This document shows, piece after piece, positions 50,766 through 60,428 of a DNA stretch of 64,000 bases. The notes beneath the pieces are model-generated. The model had not been told where the DNA came from. It did no database searches and saw only the letters and a list, made by a program, of their open reading frames with translations. The stretch comes from Kibdelosporangium persicum. Lineage in GTDB: Bacteria; Actinomycetota; Actinomycetes; Mycobacteriales; Pseudonocardiaceae. The stretch is taken from contig NZ_JAAATY010000010.1 of NCBI RefSeq assembly GCF_013280595.1, forward strand, positions 62,001-126,000, read 5' to 3'. The position numbers were made by a program, and so were the translations under genes. The number at the start of each line of letters is the position of its first letter. Within the stretch, counting starts at the first letter, position 1.

Positions 50766-53717
50766 ATGTTGCGCAAGTTATCAGTGGCCGCCCTCGCGGC
50801 CCTGCTCGCCGGTGGCCTGGCGGTCGCCCCAAGTGAAGCGGCTCCGGTCACGCTCGAAGCGGAGTCCGCGGCACTGTCGGGCGGTGCGCGGGTCGAGTCC
50901 GAGCACACCGGATTCACCGGCAGCGGGTACGTGGGCGGTTTCGTGGACGCCAACCGCGGCAACGCGACCACACGGTTCACCACCAGCGCCACAACCGCCG
51001 GTGCCAATGACCTGACTCTGCGGTACGCCAACGGCACAGGGTCCACGCGCACCCTCACGTTGACCGTCAACGGCAGTGCACGGCAGATTTCCCTGCCCGC
51101 CACGGCCGGCTGGACCACGTGGGGCACCGTGCGGCAGACCGTCACCCTGAACGCAGGCTCCAACACCATCTCGTTCTCGTACGGCAGCAACGACAACGGC
51201 AACGTCAACCTCGACAGCCTCATCGTCGATCAGGTGCCTGCCTCCGCGCCCGGCACGGTGGAAGCCGAAAGCGCCGCGCTGGCCGGTGGGGCGCGCGTCG
51301 AATCCGAGCACTCCGGGTACACCGGTTCCGGCTATGTCGGCGGGTTCGTCGATGCCAACCGGGGCAGCGCTGCCGCGAGCTTCACCGTCACCGGCACGCC
51401 TGGCGACGCGGAACTCGCCGTTCGCTTCGCCAACGGCACCGGCTCCACTAGGACCATGTCTTTGTCCGTCAACGGATCGGTGCAGCAGCTGTCGCTGCCC
51501 GCGACCGCTTCGTGGACCACATGGGACACCGCGGTCGCCGCGATCACCACGAAGGACGGGCCGAACACGATCGTCATCTCGTACGGCGGCAACGACAACG
51601 GCAACGTCAATCTCGACAGCATCAAGGTCACCCCGACAACGACCGTGCCACCCGTCGAGCCTGGGACCTACGAACTGGAGAGAGGTTTCCTCGCCGGTGG
51701 GGCAAGCGTCACCACCTCACCTTCCGGGGCGACCGGGACCGGCTCGGTGACCGGACTCGGTGCTGGCGCGCGAGTCATCCGTTCGGTCAACCAGACGGCG
51801 GCCGGAGCCGCCACGATGACGCTGCGATTCCGCAACGACTCCGGCACGGCACGCACCCTTTCCCTGTACGCCAACAGTCTGAAGCTGCGGCAGTTGTCAC
51901 TTCCCTCGGGTACACAGTGGCAGACCACGGCCCAGTCGGTGGACTTGCGCAGTGGTCTCAACATCATCGGCTTCCACGTCGACGGCGGTGACAGCGGCGG
52001 CGTGCAGCTGGACAACCTGGTGCTGTCCGGGACCGCCGGACTGGCCGCGCGTGGCGCGACCGTGCCGTACACGACCTACGAAGCGGAATCCGGCACCACC
52101 AACGGCACGAAACTCGCCCCGGGCCGCAAATACACGACCGATGTCGCCGAGGCGTCCGGCCGCAGCGCGGTCAAGCTCACCGGCACCACTCAGTACGTCC
52201 AGGTGACCCTGACCAAACCCGCCAACGCGATCACCGTCCGAGCCAGCATCCCGGACAACGCCGCCGGAACCGGCGTGACCGCACCGCTGGCCGTGCTCGC
52301 GAACGGCGCCAAGGTCGCGGACCTCTCGTTGTCGTCCAAGTACTCCTGGATGTACGGCCCGTATCCGTTCAACGGCGCTCCTGGCGGCGAACGTCCACAT
52401 CGGTTCTTCGACGACGCACGGATTCTCCTGCCGCAGGCCTATCCGGCGGGCACGGTTCTCCGGCTCGCCAAGCAGACCACCGCGACGGACTACATCACGG
52501 TCGACCTCATCGACGCCGAGGTTGCCGACCCGGCACGCCAGTCCCCTGCCGGATACGTCGCCATCACCGCGCACGGCGCCCGTGCGAACGATGGCGTCGA
52601 CGACACCGACGCCTTGCGTGCGGCGATCTCCGCGGCGCAGGGTACGACTGTGAAAGGCGTGTGGATTCCGGCTGGCACGTTCACCATCGGCTCGCTGGTG
52701 ACGTTCAACGGTGTCGACATCCGTGGTGCGGGCATGTGGCATACGGTCTTGCAGGGCGTCAACCGTCGTGGCGGCTTCGCTCCGAACGGCGGCGGCACCC
52801 GGCTGACGGACTTCACGTTCGACGGCGACGTGACCACGCGGGACCCTGACACCGCGCCGAACTCCGACGCGTTCCTCGACGGGCAGTTCGGCACTGGTTC
52901 GGTGATCTTCAACGTGGCCACCAACCATGCCAAGGTCGGCATGTGGGTCAAGGGCGGCGACGGCCTGTACGCGGCAGGTCTGCGCGTACGCAACACCATG
53001 GCCGACGGCGTGAACGTCAACGGCAACTCCACCAACGTACGCATCGAGCAGAGCACGTTCCGCAACACCGGCGACGACGCGATGGCGATGTGGTCCTGGG
53101 ACGACCCCAACGGCGGCACGGTCAGCCGGAGTGTGTTCGCGTTCAACACGATCAGCCTGCCGATCCTGGCCAACGGCGGCGCGATCTACGGCGGCGACGA
53201 CAACCGGATCGAAGACAGCGTCATCGCCGACACCGTGTTCAACGGCGGCGGCGTCATGGTGTCCACCTGGCACGCCTCCCGTCCCTTCGGTGGCACGACA
53301 GTGTTGCAGCGCAACACGTTCACGCGCACCGGCACGCACAACTGGGACTGGCACAACCACACCGGTGCCGTGTGGCTGTTCGCCGAACGCGCCGACATCA
53401 CTGGCGCGATCGCGTTGCGTGACCTGCAGATCGACGACAGCTCGTACCACGGTCTGCTGTTCAGTTGGCAGAAGGTGATCAGCAACGTGACGCTCACCAA
53501 TGTGAGGATCAACGGCACGGGCGGCGCCACCGACGTGTTCGACGACGGCGCGGGAACGGTGTCCAACGCCAACTCGCACGGCATGCACTTCCAGGTCTCC
53601 GGCACCGGCCGCTTCGACGGTGTGACGGTCGCCGGTGTGAAGGGCACGGGCAGCATGCCGATGGTCAACGAGAACGGGTTCACCATCCAACGCGGAGCAG
53701 GCAACTCCGGTTGGTGA
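50766..53717 (+). CDS. Secreted GH87-like beta-helix glucanase with tandem CBM35-type modules
   Basis: A 983-aa exported protein (signal LSVAALAALLAGGLAVAPSEA). Three carbohydrate-binding modules of CBM6/35 type begin near residues 26, 163 and 298, and a fourth sugar-binding-like region begins near 436. The first two are close copies (ESAALSGGARVESEH versus ESAALAGGARVESEH). The right-handed beta-helix from about 594 resembles GH87 mycodextranase/alpha-1,3-glucanase: NTMADGVNVNG near 745 and RNTGDDAMAMWSWD near 767 carry the candidate catalytic aspartates. It probably cuts alpha-1,3- or mixed alpha-glucans outside the cell, feeding the ABC importer. Exact linkage is inference. Confidence 0.85.
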   Translation: MLRKLSVAALAALLAGGLAVAPSEAAPVTLEAESAALSGGARVESEHTGFTGSGYVGGFVDANRGNATTRFTTSATTAGANDLTLRYANGTGSTRTLTLTVNGSARQISLPATAGWTTWGTVRQTVTLNAGSNTISFSYGSNDNGNVNLDSLIVDQVPASAPGTVEAESAALAGGARVESEHSGYTGSGYVGGFVDANRGSAAASFTVTGTPGDAELAVRFANGTGSTRTMSLSVNGSVQQLSLPATASWTTWDTAVAAITTKDGPNTIVISYGGNDNGNVNLDSIKVTPTTTVPPVEPGTYELERGFLAGGASVTTSPSGATGTGSVTGLGAGARVIRSVNQTAAGAATMTLRFRNDSGTARTLSLYANSLKLRQLSLPSGTQWQTTAQSVDLRSGLNIIGFHVDGGDSGGVQLDNLVLSGTAGLAARGATVPYTTYEAESGTTNGTKLAPGRKYTTDVAEASGRSAVKLTGTTQYVQVTLTKPANAITVRASIPDNAAGTGVTAPLAVLANGAKVADLSLSSKYSWMYGPYPFNGAPGGERPHRFFDDARILLPQAYPAGTVLRLAKQTTATDYITVDLIDAEVADPARQSPAGYVAITAHGARANDGVDDTDALRAAISAAQGTTVKGVWIPAGTFTIGSLVTFNGVDIRGAGMWHTVLQGVNRRGGFAPNGGGTRLTDFTFDGDVTTRDPDTAPNSDAFLDGQFGTGSVIFNVATNHAKVGMWVKGGDGLYAAGLRVRNTMADGVNVNGNSTNVRIEQSTFRNTGDDAMAMWSWDDPNGGTVSRSVFAFNTISLPILANGGAIYGGDDNRIEDSVIADTVFNGGGVMVSTWHASRPFGGTTVLQRNTFTRTGTHNWDWHNHTGAVWLFAERADITGAIALRDLQIDDSSYHGLLFSWQKVISNVTLTNVRINGTGGATDVFDDGAGTVSNANSHGMHFQVSGTGRFDGVTVAGVKGTGSMPMVNENGFTIQRGAGNSGW

Positions 53718-53738
53718 CGAGCTTCCAAGAGGGGATCG

Positions 53739-55319
53739 ATGGGACAGTCGTGGTGGCGTGACGCGGTGATCTACCAGCTCTACCCGCGTAGTTTCGCGGA
53801 TTCTGACGGCGATGGCGTCGGTGACCTCAACGGTGTCCGTGCTCGCCTGCCGTATCTGCGAGACCTTGGCGTCGACGCTGTGTGGTTGTCGCCGTTCTAT
53901 GCCTCGCCGCAGGCAGACGGTGGGTACGACGTGGCCGACTACCGTGCCGTCGATCCCGCTCTCGGCAGCCTCGCGGACGCCGAGGCGCTGATCGAGGACG
54001 CGCATGCCCTGGGGCTGCGGGTGCTGGTGGACATCGTGCCCAATCACTCGTCCGACCAGCACCCGTGGTTCCAGGACGCACTCGCCGGCGGTCCGTGCCG
54101 CGAGCGCTACCACTTCCGGCGCGGCCGTGACGGCGGGCCGCCCAACGACTGGCAGTCGCTGTTCGGCGGTCCCGCGTGGACCCAGACGCCGGACGGCGAC
54201 TGGTACCTCCACCTGTTCGCTCCCGAGCAGCCCGATTTCAACTGGGACCATCCGGCGGTGGCCGCGGAGTTCCGGTCGATCCTGCGGTTCTGGCTGGACC
54301 GCGGTGTCGACGGTGTCCGGGTCGATGTCGCGCATGGCCTGGTCAAAGCCGACGGGCTGCCGGATCACGGTGACAAGGCGCAGCTCCTGGACCTCACCAG
54401 CGCGCCGTTCTGGGACCAGGACGGCGTGCACGAGATCTACCGCGATTGGCGGCTGCTGCTCGACGAATACGAAGCGGTCGGTGTCGCGGAGGCGTGGGGA
54501 CCGACTCTGGCGCGGACCGCGCAGTACGTCCGGCCGGACGAACTGCACCAGGCCTTCAACTTCCATCACCTGACCAGCCCGTGGAACCCGGCGGTACAAC
54601 GGGAGATCATCGATTCCTCGCTGGCCGCCATGCGAGCGGTCGGCGCACCGACGACCTGGGTACTGTCCAATCACGACGTCGTCCGGCACACCACACGCCT
54701 GCACGCGAACGCCGACGACCGTGACGCCCTGCGCAGAGGTCGTGCAGCCACGCTGCTGATGCTCGCCCTGCCCGGCTCGGCTTACCTCTACCAAGGTGAG
54801 GAGTTGGGCCTGCCCGAGGTGCGTGACCTGCCGGATCACGTCCGCCGTGATCCGGCATTCCACCGCACGGCAGGGAAAGACGGCTTCCGCGACGGCTGCC
54901 GTGTGCCGATCCCGTGGCACGGCACAGAACCGCCCTACGGTTTCTCCCCACCCGGCGCCGAAACCTGGCTCCCGCAACCGAACTCGTGGGGCACGTTCAC
55001 CGCGGCCGCACAGACCGGCGTACCCGGCTCCACTCTTGAGATGTACCGGCAGGCGCTGGCCATCCGGCGTGCACACCCTGCCCTGGGCGGCGCGGACAAC
55101 CTCCGCTGGGTGTCAGCGCCGGGCGAACCCGTGCTGCATTTCGAACGACAAGCCGAGGACGCCGTGTTCCATTGCCTGACGAACATGGGCGACCGGCCCG
55201 TACCACTGGACATCGAAGGTGACGTCCTGCTGAGCAGCATGCCCGTGCACCAGCAAGTCGACCCCGACACCACAATTTGGTGGTCCCGGCACGACCCCCG
55301 GCCGACCCGGCGAAGTTGA
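53739..55319 (+). CDS. GH13 alpha-glucosidase (second copy)
   Basis: A 526-aa cytoplasmic enzyme, paralogous to 45926; the first 45 residues are nearly identical. Catalytic residues are D196 (GVRVDVAHG), E251 (GVAEAWGP) and D313 (VLSNHDVV). The acid/base segment (AEAW rather than GEIW) and the loop after D196 differ from the first copy, suggesting a different linkage or chain-length preference. It is the last gene of the locus, 21 bp after the GH87-like gene. Confidence 0.93.
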   Translation: MGQSWWRDAVIYQLYPRSFADSDGDGVGDLNGVRARLPYLRDLGVDAVWLSPFYASPQADGGYDVADYRAVDPALGSLADAEALIEDAHALGLRVLVDIVPNHSSDQHPWFQDALAGGPCRERYHFRRGRDGGPPNDWQSLFGGPAWTQTPDGDWYLHLFAPEQPDFNWDHPAVAAEFRSILRFWLDRGVDGVRVDVAHGLVKADGLPDHGDKAQLLDLTSAPFWDQDGVHEIYRDWRLLLDEYEAVGVAEAWGPTLARTAQYVRPDELHQAFNFHHLTSPWNPAVQREIIDSSLAAMRAVGAPTTWVLSNHDVVRHTTRLHANADDRDALRRGRAATLLMLALPGSAYLYQGEELGLPEVRDLPDHVRRDPAFHRTAGKDGFRDGCRVPIPWHGTEPPYGFSPPGAETWLPQPNSWGTFTAAAQTGVPGSTLEMYRQALAIRRAHPALGGADNLRWVSAPGEPVLHFERQAEDAVFHCLTNMGDRPVPLDIEGDVLLSSMPVHQQVDPDTTIWWSRHDPRPTRRS

Positions 55320-55562
55320 TGCGGCGTTCGGCGGGAGTAGATCATTTCGCGCCGCGATTCCCATCCCCCGAAGCCATTTTGATCTTTTGGCCGACAACAC
55401 CACCGCGTCGATCATATTCCTGTCGCATGGGTTGTCCTGACTCAAAGTGGATCGCTTCTGTTCCACCGTCCGCCAAGCAGCCGCTTGACAGCCGTCTTTT
55501 GAGCTGCTTCAGTGCTTGATGCGAATGAATCATAATGGATCATTTTGCATCAAGGGGCTGTC

Positions 55563-56432
55563 ATGGAGCCGACCGAGAGAGTCGTGACCGGGCGCATGCG
55601 CTTGGCCGCGGAACTGCGCCGGCTCCGCGATCTCTCCGGGATGTCCGGGCGTGAACTGGCGAAGCTGATCCCGGTCAGCCAGTCCAAGATCTCCCGGATC
55701 GAATCGGGACAGGCCCTGCCCACCCTGCCCGAGGTGACCGAATGGGCGCGGGCGCTGCACGCCCCGGAGGAGACCATGGCGCGGCTGGTCTTCTTGACCA
55801 CCAACGCCTTCACCGAGATACAGCCCTGGCGTGAACTGTTGTCCGGCGCCGGGCACCTGCAGGACGAGGTCGAGCAGCAGGAGTCCGGCGCACGGACGAT
55901 CCGGACTCTGCAGGTGGCCGTGGTGCCAGGCTTGTTGCAGACAGCCGACTACGCACGCCGCCTGCTCGGCATGGCCGAACCGCCCTACGTGAAGGAGGAT
56001 CTGAGCGCGGCTGTTGCCGCGCGACTGCATCGGCAACGACTGGTGTTCGACGAGGACAGGCAGTTCGAGTTCCTCATCACCGACGCCGCGCTGCGGTGGC
56101 AGCCGGGACCGGTGAACGTGTTGCTCGCCCAATGGGATCGCATCGCGTCCATCGCGACACTCGGCAACGTGTCGATCGGCCTGGTCCCCCGCGGAACACG
56201 GGCATCGACGACCGTGTCCCACGGGTTCGCGATCTACGACCCGGCGGACGAGGAACATCTCCCGTTCGTGACGGTCGAGATGATCCACGCCGCTGTGACG
56301 GTGAACGACCCGAGCGACGTCGCGCTCTACGAGAAACGCTGGGCACTGGTGTGCGAAATGGCGATCTTCGATGACGAAGCACAGCGGTATCTGGCAAAGC
56401 TGGCGCACGAGGTGCGTTCGACGGTCACATGA
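55563..56432 (+). CDS. XRE-family regulator with DUF5753 (Scr1-like)
   Basis: A 289-aa protein with an N-terminal Cro/CI-type HTH (RDLSGMSGRELAKLIPVSQS, KISRIESGQALPTLPEV) and a C-terminal DUF5753 domain (VAVVPGLLQTADYARRLLGM is its signature). The ATG at 55563 follows AAGGGG. In actinomycetes such genes almost always adjoin a DUF397 gene, here 56475, and pairs control development or act toxin/antitoxin-like. The pair is convergent here, which is less common. Confidence 0.92.
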   Translation: MEPTERVVTGRMRLAAELRRLRDLSGMSGRELAKLIPVSQSKISRIESGQALPTLPEVTEWARALHAPEETMARLVFLTTNAFTEIQPWRELLSGAGHLQDEVEQQESGARTIRTLQVAVVPGLLQTADYARRLLGMAEPPYVKEDLSAAVAARLHRQRLVFDEDRQFEFLITDAALRWQPGPVNVLLAQWDRIASIATLGNVSIGLVPRGTRASTTVSHGFAIYDPADEEHLPFVTVEMIHAAVTVNDPSDVALYEKRWALVCEMAIFDDEAQRYLAKLAHEVRSTVT

Positions 56433-56474
56433 CCGCCGAGCGGGAAACGGCTGTATCCCGCCCGGCGGAGGACG

Positions 56475-56684
56475 TCACATCAGGCCGAATTCACCGGCCA
56501 GCACGCCGTAGAGGAAAGCGGTCCACTCCGCGTGGGAGAACCACAGCCTCGGACCTGCCGGGTTCTTGCTGTCCCGGACGATGACACCGGAGCCGGTCAT
56601 GGCGACCTCGACACACTCCTTGTGTTCGCTGAACGAGCTCTTCGTGAACGCATGGGGTTCCATTTCGATCTCTTTCTGATCCAT
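56475..56684 (-). CDS. DUF397 small protein
   Basis: A 69-aa protein; DUF397 hallmarks are FTKSSFSEHKECVEVAM (usually WxKSSxSxxxxxCVEVA) and VIVRDSKNPAGPRLWFSHAE (VRDSKxPxGPxLxFxxxxW). The ATG at 56684 is used; an internal ATG at 56663 is also possible. It is the partner of the XRE protein at 55563 and ends 42 bp from that gene. Confidence 0.9.
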   Translation of the reverse strand: MDQKEIEMEPHAFTKSSFSEHKECVEVAMTGSGVIVRDSKNPAGPRLWFSHAEWTAFLYGVLAGEFGLM

Positions 56685-56829
56685 CGGGAGCCCTGATGGC
56701 TCCGCGGTGCGATCAGGTTCGGCGGGCCCACTGGGACAGCCGATGGGACAGGACCGGGACAGCACTGGTTTTGGACTGGGATTTGACTCCGGACGGCACC
56801 AGCGCCGTCGCGACAGCGAAGGATGAAAG

Positions 56830-58200
56830 ATGGTCGAACCGGTCTTCCGGCTGTGGGGCGGGCTTTCAGCCGAACTGAACGGAGTGTCGATCGACCTCCG
56901 CCGGGCGCGCGAGCAGCGCATGCTTGTCGCGCTGCTCGCCGCCAAACGGGGCTGGACAGCCAGAGAGTCCCTGTGTGAATGGATCTGGGACGAGCCACCG
57001 GAAAGCGCGGCGAACGAACTGCACCACCTCGCTCGCGCGCTGCGCCGCGAGTTGGCCAAGCTCGGTTTCGACAACGTGGTGCAGAACAGGAACGGGTTGT
57101 GGCGGCTGGACATCCCGCCCACATCGGTGGATGTCCACCTGGTCGACCACCTGATCTCGGCGCCGAAGAACGACGACGCACATGCCTCGGCCCTGCTGGC
57201 CGAAGCGCTGCGACTCTGTGCGGGCGAGCCTCTGGCGGGCTTCGCGAGCGGGCGGATCGAAGGCTTCAGAACGGCGATGAAGGAGGCCCGTCGCCACGCG
57301 ATGGTGCGCTTTTACCAGGTGGAGCTACGGCTCGGGCGCTGCCGGGAGCGCGTTGGCGAGTTGCTCGCGCTGTTCCCGGAACACGCTGGGGACATGAAGC
57401 TCACCGCGCTGTTGATCGCCGCGCTGTGGCTCGATGGCCGACGGCCCGAGGCGTCCGCCACTTTTCAGCAGTACCAGGAGAATCTCCGTGAGCACGGCTT
57501 GTCGTTGCCCAGGGAGATGAACGACCTGTACACCCGCATGCTCAACGATGGCCTGACCGCGACCGGCGGCGGCTTCCCCCTTGGCGACCTGATTGGAGGA
57601 TCCACTGTGGACAACAAGGCCCAGCTGACCGTCGCGGTGCGACCGGACAGCGGAAAACCGGAGGAGATCAGGGACGCGGTCGCCAGTGTGTTCACGCACA
57701 AGGATGTCGACTGCCCGGTCCGGATCGAGGACGACTGCGTGATCTGCGTTGTGCCGGCGGATGTGGAACGGAAACGGGTCATCGGCGTGTGGATGGCCAG
57801 GCTCGCGGAGACCGTCGACCACCAGGCTTCGGTCGGCATCTCCCTGACAGGGGCGGGAAACGCACGAGAACTCGCCCACTCGCCGAGTGCACTTGCGGCG
57901 CTGGCCGGAGCCGCACGGGGTCGTCTGGTGATCACGTTGGCGAACGACGTGCGCCACCTCGACGGTTTGGCGGGTGGACGAAGAGTCGATCTGGACAAGT
58001 TCGACCGCGTCGGTGAGAACGACGAATGGATCCGTGTCCTGCAGGACGATCGGACACGTCACAAGCACACTGCCAATCACCACCGGGCATCTGGGCGTGC
58101 GGTCGCTTCGGCGGGGCACACGGTGACGTTCAACAACTCGCCGGTCGGGAGCCAGGTCACCGCGGCCGTGATCAACAATAGTCAGTGGCGAACGGCATGA
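56830..58200 (+). CDS. BTAD (SARP-like) protein, first gene of a four-gene overlapping operon
   Basis: A 456-aa cytoplasmic protein. Residues 5-95 resemble the SARP OmpR-like DNA-binding domain (FRLWGGLSAELNGVSIDLRR). Residues 120-250 form a BTAD domain (EGFRTAMKEARRHAMVRFYQ). Residues about 268-400 (AQLTVAVRPDSGKPEEI, DDCVICVVPADVERKRVIGV) resemble a degenerate cyclase-like core without metal Asp. The tail has TVTFNNSPVGSQVTAAVINN, an Asn-rich repeat-like motif. It overlaps the next gene by 4 bp (ATGA). It may regulate or directly partner the P-loop and SPFH proteins; no function is known. Confidence 0.75.
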   Translation: MVEPVFRLWGGLSAELNGVSIDLRRAREQRMLVALLAAKRGWTARESLCEWIWDEPPESAANELHHLARALRRELAKLGFDNVVQNRNGLWRLDIPPTSVDVHLVDHLISAPKNDDAHASALLAEALRLCAGEPLAGFASGRIEGFRTAMKEARRHAMVRFYQVELRLGRCRERVGELLALFPEHAGDMKLTALLIAALWLDGRRPEASATFQQYQENLREHGLSLPREMNDLYTRMLNDGLTATGGGFPLGDLIGGSTVDNKAQLTVAVRPDSGKPEEIRDAVASVFTHKDVDCPVRIEDDCVICVVPADVERKRVIGVWMARLAETVDHQASVGISLTGAGNARELAHSPSALAALAGAARGRLVITLANDVRHLDGLAGGRRVDLDKFDRVGENDEWIRVLQDDRTRHKHTANHHRASGRAVASAGHTVTFNNSPVGSQVTAAVINNSQWRTA

Positions 58201-60428
58201 GCGACGAAGAAGCCGCCGAGGCCGGCGCGCCGGACCAGCAGGCATCCGAACCCGCCGAGAAGGCAGCCGACACCGGGAAGAAGTCGACCGAGCACGTCAA
58301 CGAGAGCGAGGATCCGTTCGGCCCGGATCGGCGAGGGTTCTCGGAGTTCTACGACCGGGACTACTTCCGGACCGACGGACCGATGCGGTTCGTCCGCACG
58401 CCCATCCGCCACCTGCACATCGGAGACGTGCACTACGCCTTCGGCCGGTCCGGGACGGTCAAATCAGCGGCTGTCCGCGAGGACTACCTGGACTACATCT
58501 GCTCGCGTTACGTCGCAGTCGACAGGTACGACGAGATGGCAGCGATGCTGCGCGACCATCGGCTCCTCGTCCTCCACGGCTATCCGGGGTCGGGCAGGCA
58601 GACGACCGCGATCGTCCTGCTCGACGCCCTGGCCGACGGCAGGGTCGCCCGGTTCGACGACGGGCAGGACGCCAAGTCCCTCACCAACGACGACTTCACC
58701 GAAGGATGGGGATACGTCCTCGAACTCGACGCGAACTCAGCGGCGTCGCTGACCGAGCCCGTGCTCAACAAGGTCAGGGACCTGGTCCGGGCGAGTGGCA
58801 GCTGGTGCGTCGTGATCGCCGAGCTCGACGGCCACCGGCGTGACCTGGCCGACTACGCGATCCCGCACCGTCCGCCGGACAAGGACAAACTCCTCGCGGC
58901 GCACATCGACAAGGAGATCGACCTGGACGACGAAGACGGCCTGGAGGCACGGCTGATCGAACTGGCCGGCACGCCGCGGATGCGCAGGGCTCTCGGCCCC
59001 GCCCCGCAGCCCGCCGAGATCGCCGACATGGCCAAGCTGCTCGTTGCGCACGGTCACGGGCAGCTCACGCTGGAGGAAGTCGAGGCGATGGCGACCGAGG
59101 CCGTCGGCAGGCAGGTCGCGGAGTGGTTCACCGTCCTGGCCAGCACCGACGCGGACCACCTGGAAGGCCCGCTGCGGCTGGGTGCGTTCCGGATCGCGCT
59201 GGCGGTCTTCAACGAGTCTCCGTACACCATGGTCGTCGAACAGGGCAGTGACCTGGTCCGTCACCTCAAGTCGTTGACATCGGACGACGATGAGGACGCG
59301 AAGAAGCTTTCGCTGTTCGGCGACGACCACGCCAGGACGCTGCCGGTGTGCCGGGCGGAACTGTTCGAAGGGCCACTGCCGTTCGGTTCCCATGCGATCC
59401 CGGCCAGCCAGACACGGTACTGCGACGACCGCTACCGTGCGGTGGTCCTGAGTTACGTGTGGCAGAACCACAACAACCTGCGTGACGCCATCGCCAAGTG
59501 GCTGCTGGACCTGAGTGAGGACGCCAGACCGGAGATCTGGGTCCGGGCGGCGAAAGCCATCGGGCTCTTCTGTTCGTTGGATCTGCACAACGCCTACACA
59601 AAGCTGATCCTGCCGCTGCTGCGCACTCCGTCGAGAGCGGCCCGCAAGGCGCACGTGGCCGCGCTGGCGCTGGACCAAGCGGCGAGGGACGAGCGAATCG
59701 CCGACGCTTTACGGGACCGCATCAGCTACTGGCGTCGCAACGGCACGCCACGGCAGAAACTGACCGCCGCCGCTGTGCTGGGCTACCACCTCGGCGCGGC
59801 CACGATCGACCGGACGCTGGAAGAGCTCCGCGTCCTGGGAACCCAGTCCGAACAGTCGGACGTTTTCACCGACGACCACGACCAGTCGCTCATGCACATG
59901 GCGTCCTACAGCCTGGCCAATCTACTGGCGTTCGGGCAGTCCCGGCCGGTCCTGCGGCAGCTCGCCGAATGGTCGGCCAGTGACCGGCAGAGTCTTCGAG
60001 CGCTGGCGTGGTGGGCGTTGCGGCACCTGATCCGGTGGCGAGGTTACGACGCCGGTCCCGTGCTGACTTCCACGAACGGGCTGAAACACGTGCCGCGCAG
60101 CAGGGAGAGGTGGCCGCTCCTGCTTGTTCTGCAGGACGAGGAACCAGACCTGCGTGAGCAGATCGCCGGCCTGCTGCGGTGGGCACTGCGCGGGCGCAGA
60201 AGCGACTACGTCGCGAGAACCCTGTTCGGCCAGTGGGTCCGCGCCGCGGAGGCGAGCCCGGCCTGCATGACGGCGTTCGTCGATTTCGTGCCGACGCTCG
60301 TGCACAACGCGACAGACGCGGACAGGTTGCGCTATCTGCTCACCCGGTTGCGCCGTGACTGGGCCGATCCGCTCGACGCCGGAACCGCCGGCCAGATCGA
60401 GGCGGCCCTACGGAAGGAGGCATCGTGA
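58197..60428 (+). CDS. P-loop protein with HEAT-like C-terminus
   Basis: A 743-aa protein; the ATG at 58197 overlaps the previous stop. The first 60 residues are acidic and disordered. HRLLVLHGYPGSGRQTTAIV (121-140) is a Walker A-like loop with Arg for the usual Lys at 134, and SWCVVIAELDG (202-212) is a Walker B-like strand, so a divergent AAA/STAND ATPase is likely. From about 420 to the end, alpha-helical repeats resemble HEAT repeats (EIWVRAAKAIGLFCSLDLHN, ALAWWALRHLIRWRGYD). No effector nuclease or TIR domain is seen. I do not recognise a named family. Confidence 0.7.
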   Translation: MSDEEAAEAGAPDQQASEPAEKAADTGKKSTEHVNESEDPFGPDRRGFSEFYDRDYFRTDGPMRFVRTPIRHLHIGDVHYAFGRSGTVKSAAVREDYLDYICSRYVAVDRYDEMAAMLRDHRLLVLHGYPGSGRQTTAIVLLDALADGRVARFDDGQDAKSLTNDDFTEGWGYVLELDANSAASLTEPVLNKVRDLVRASGSWCVVIAELDGHRRDLADYAIPHRPPDKDKLLAAHIDKEIDLDDEDGLEARLIELAGTPRMRRALGPAPQPAEIADMAKLLVAHGHGQLTLEEVEAMATEAVGRQVAEWFTVLASTDADHLEGPLRLGAFRIALAVFNESPYTMVVEQGSDLVRHLKSLTSDDDEDAKKLSLFGDDHARTLPVCRAELFEGPLPFGSHAIPASQTRYCDDRYRAVVLSYVWQNHNNLRDAIAKWLLDLSEDARPEIWVRAAKAIGLFCSLDLHNAYTKLILPLLRTPSRAARKAHVAALALDQAARDERIADALRDRISYWRRNGTPRQKLTAAAVLGYHLGAATIDRTLEELRVLGTQSEQSDVFTDDHDQSLMHMASYSLANLLAFGQSRPVLRQLAEWSASDRQSLRALAWWALRHLIRWRGYDAGPVLTSTNGLKHVPRSRERWPLLLVLQDEEPDLREQIAGLLRWALRGRRSDYVARTLFGQWVRAAEASPACMTAFVDFVPTLVHNATDADRLRYLLTRLRRDWADPLDAGTAGQIEAALRKEAS

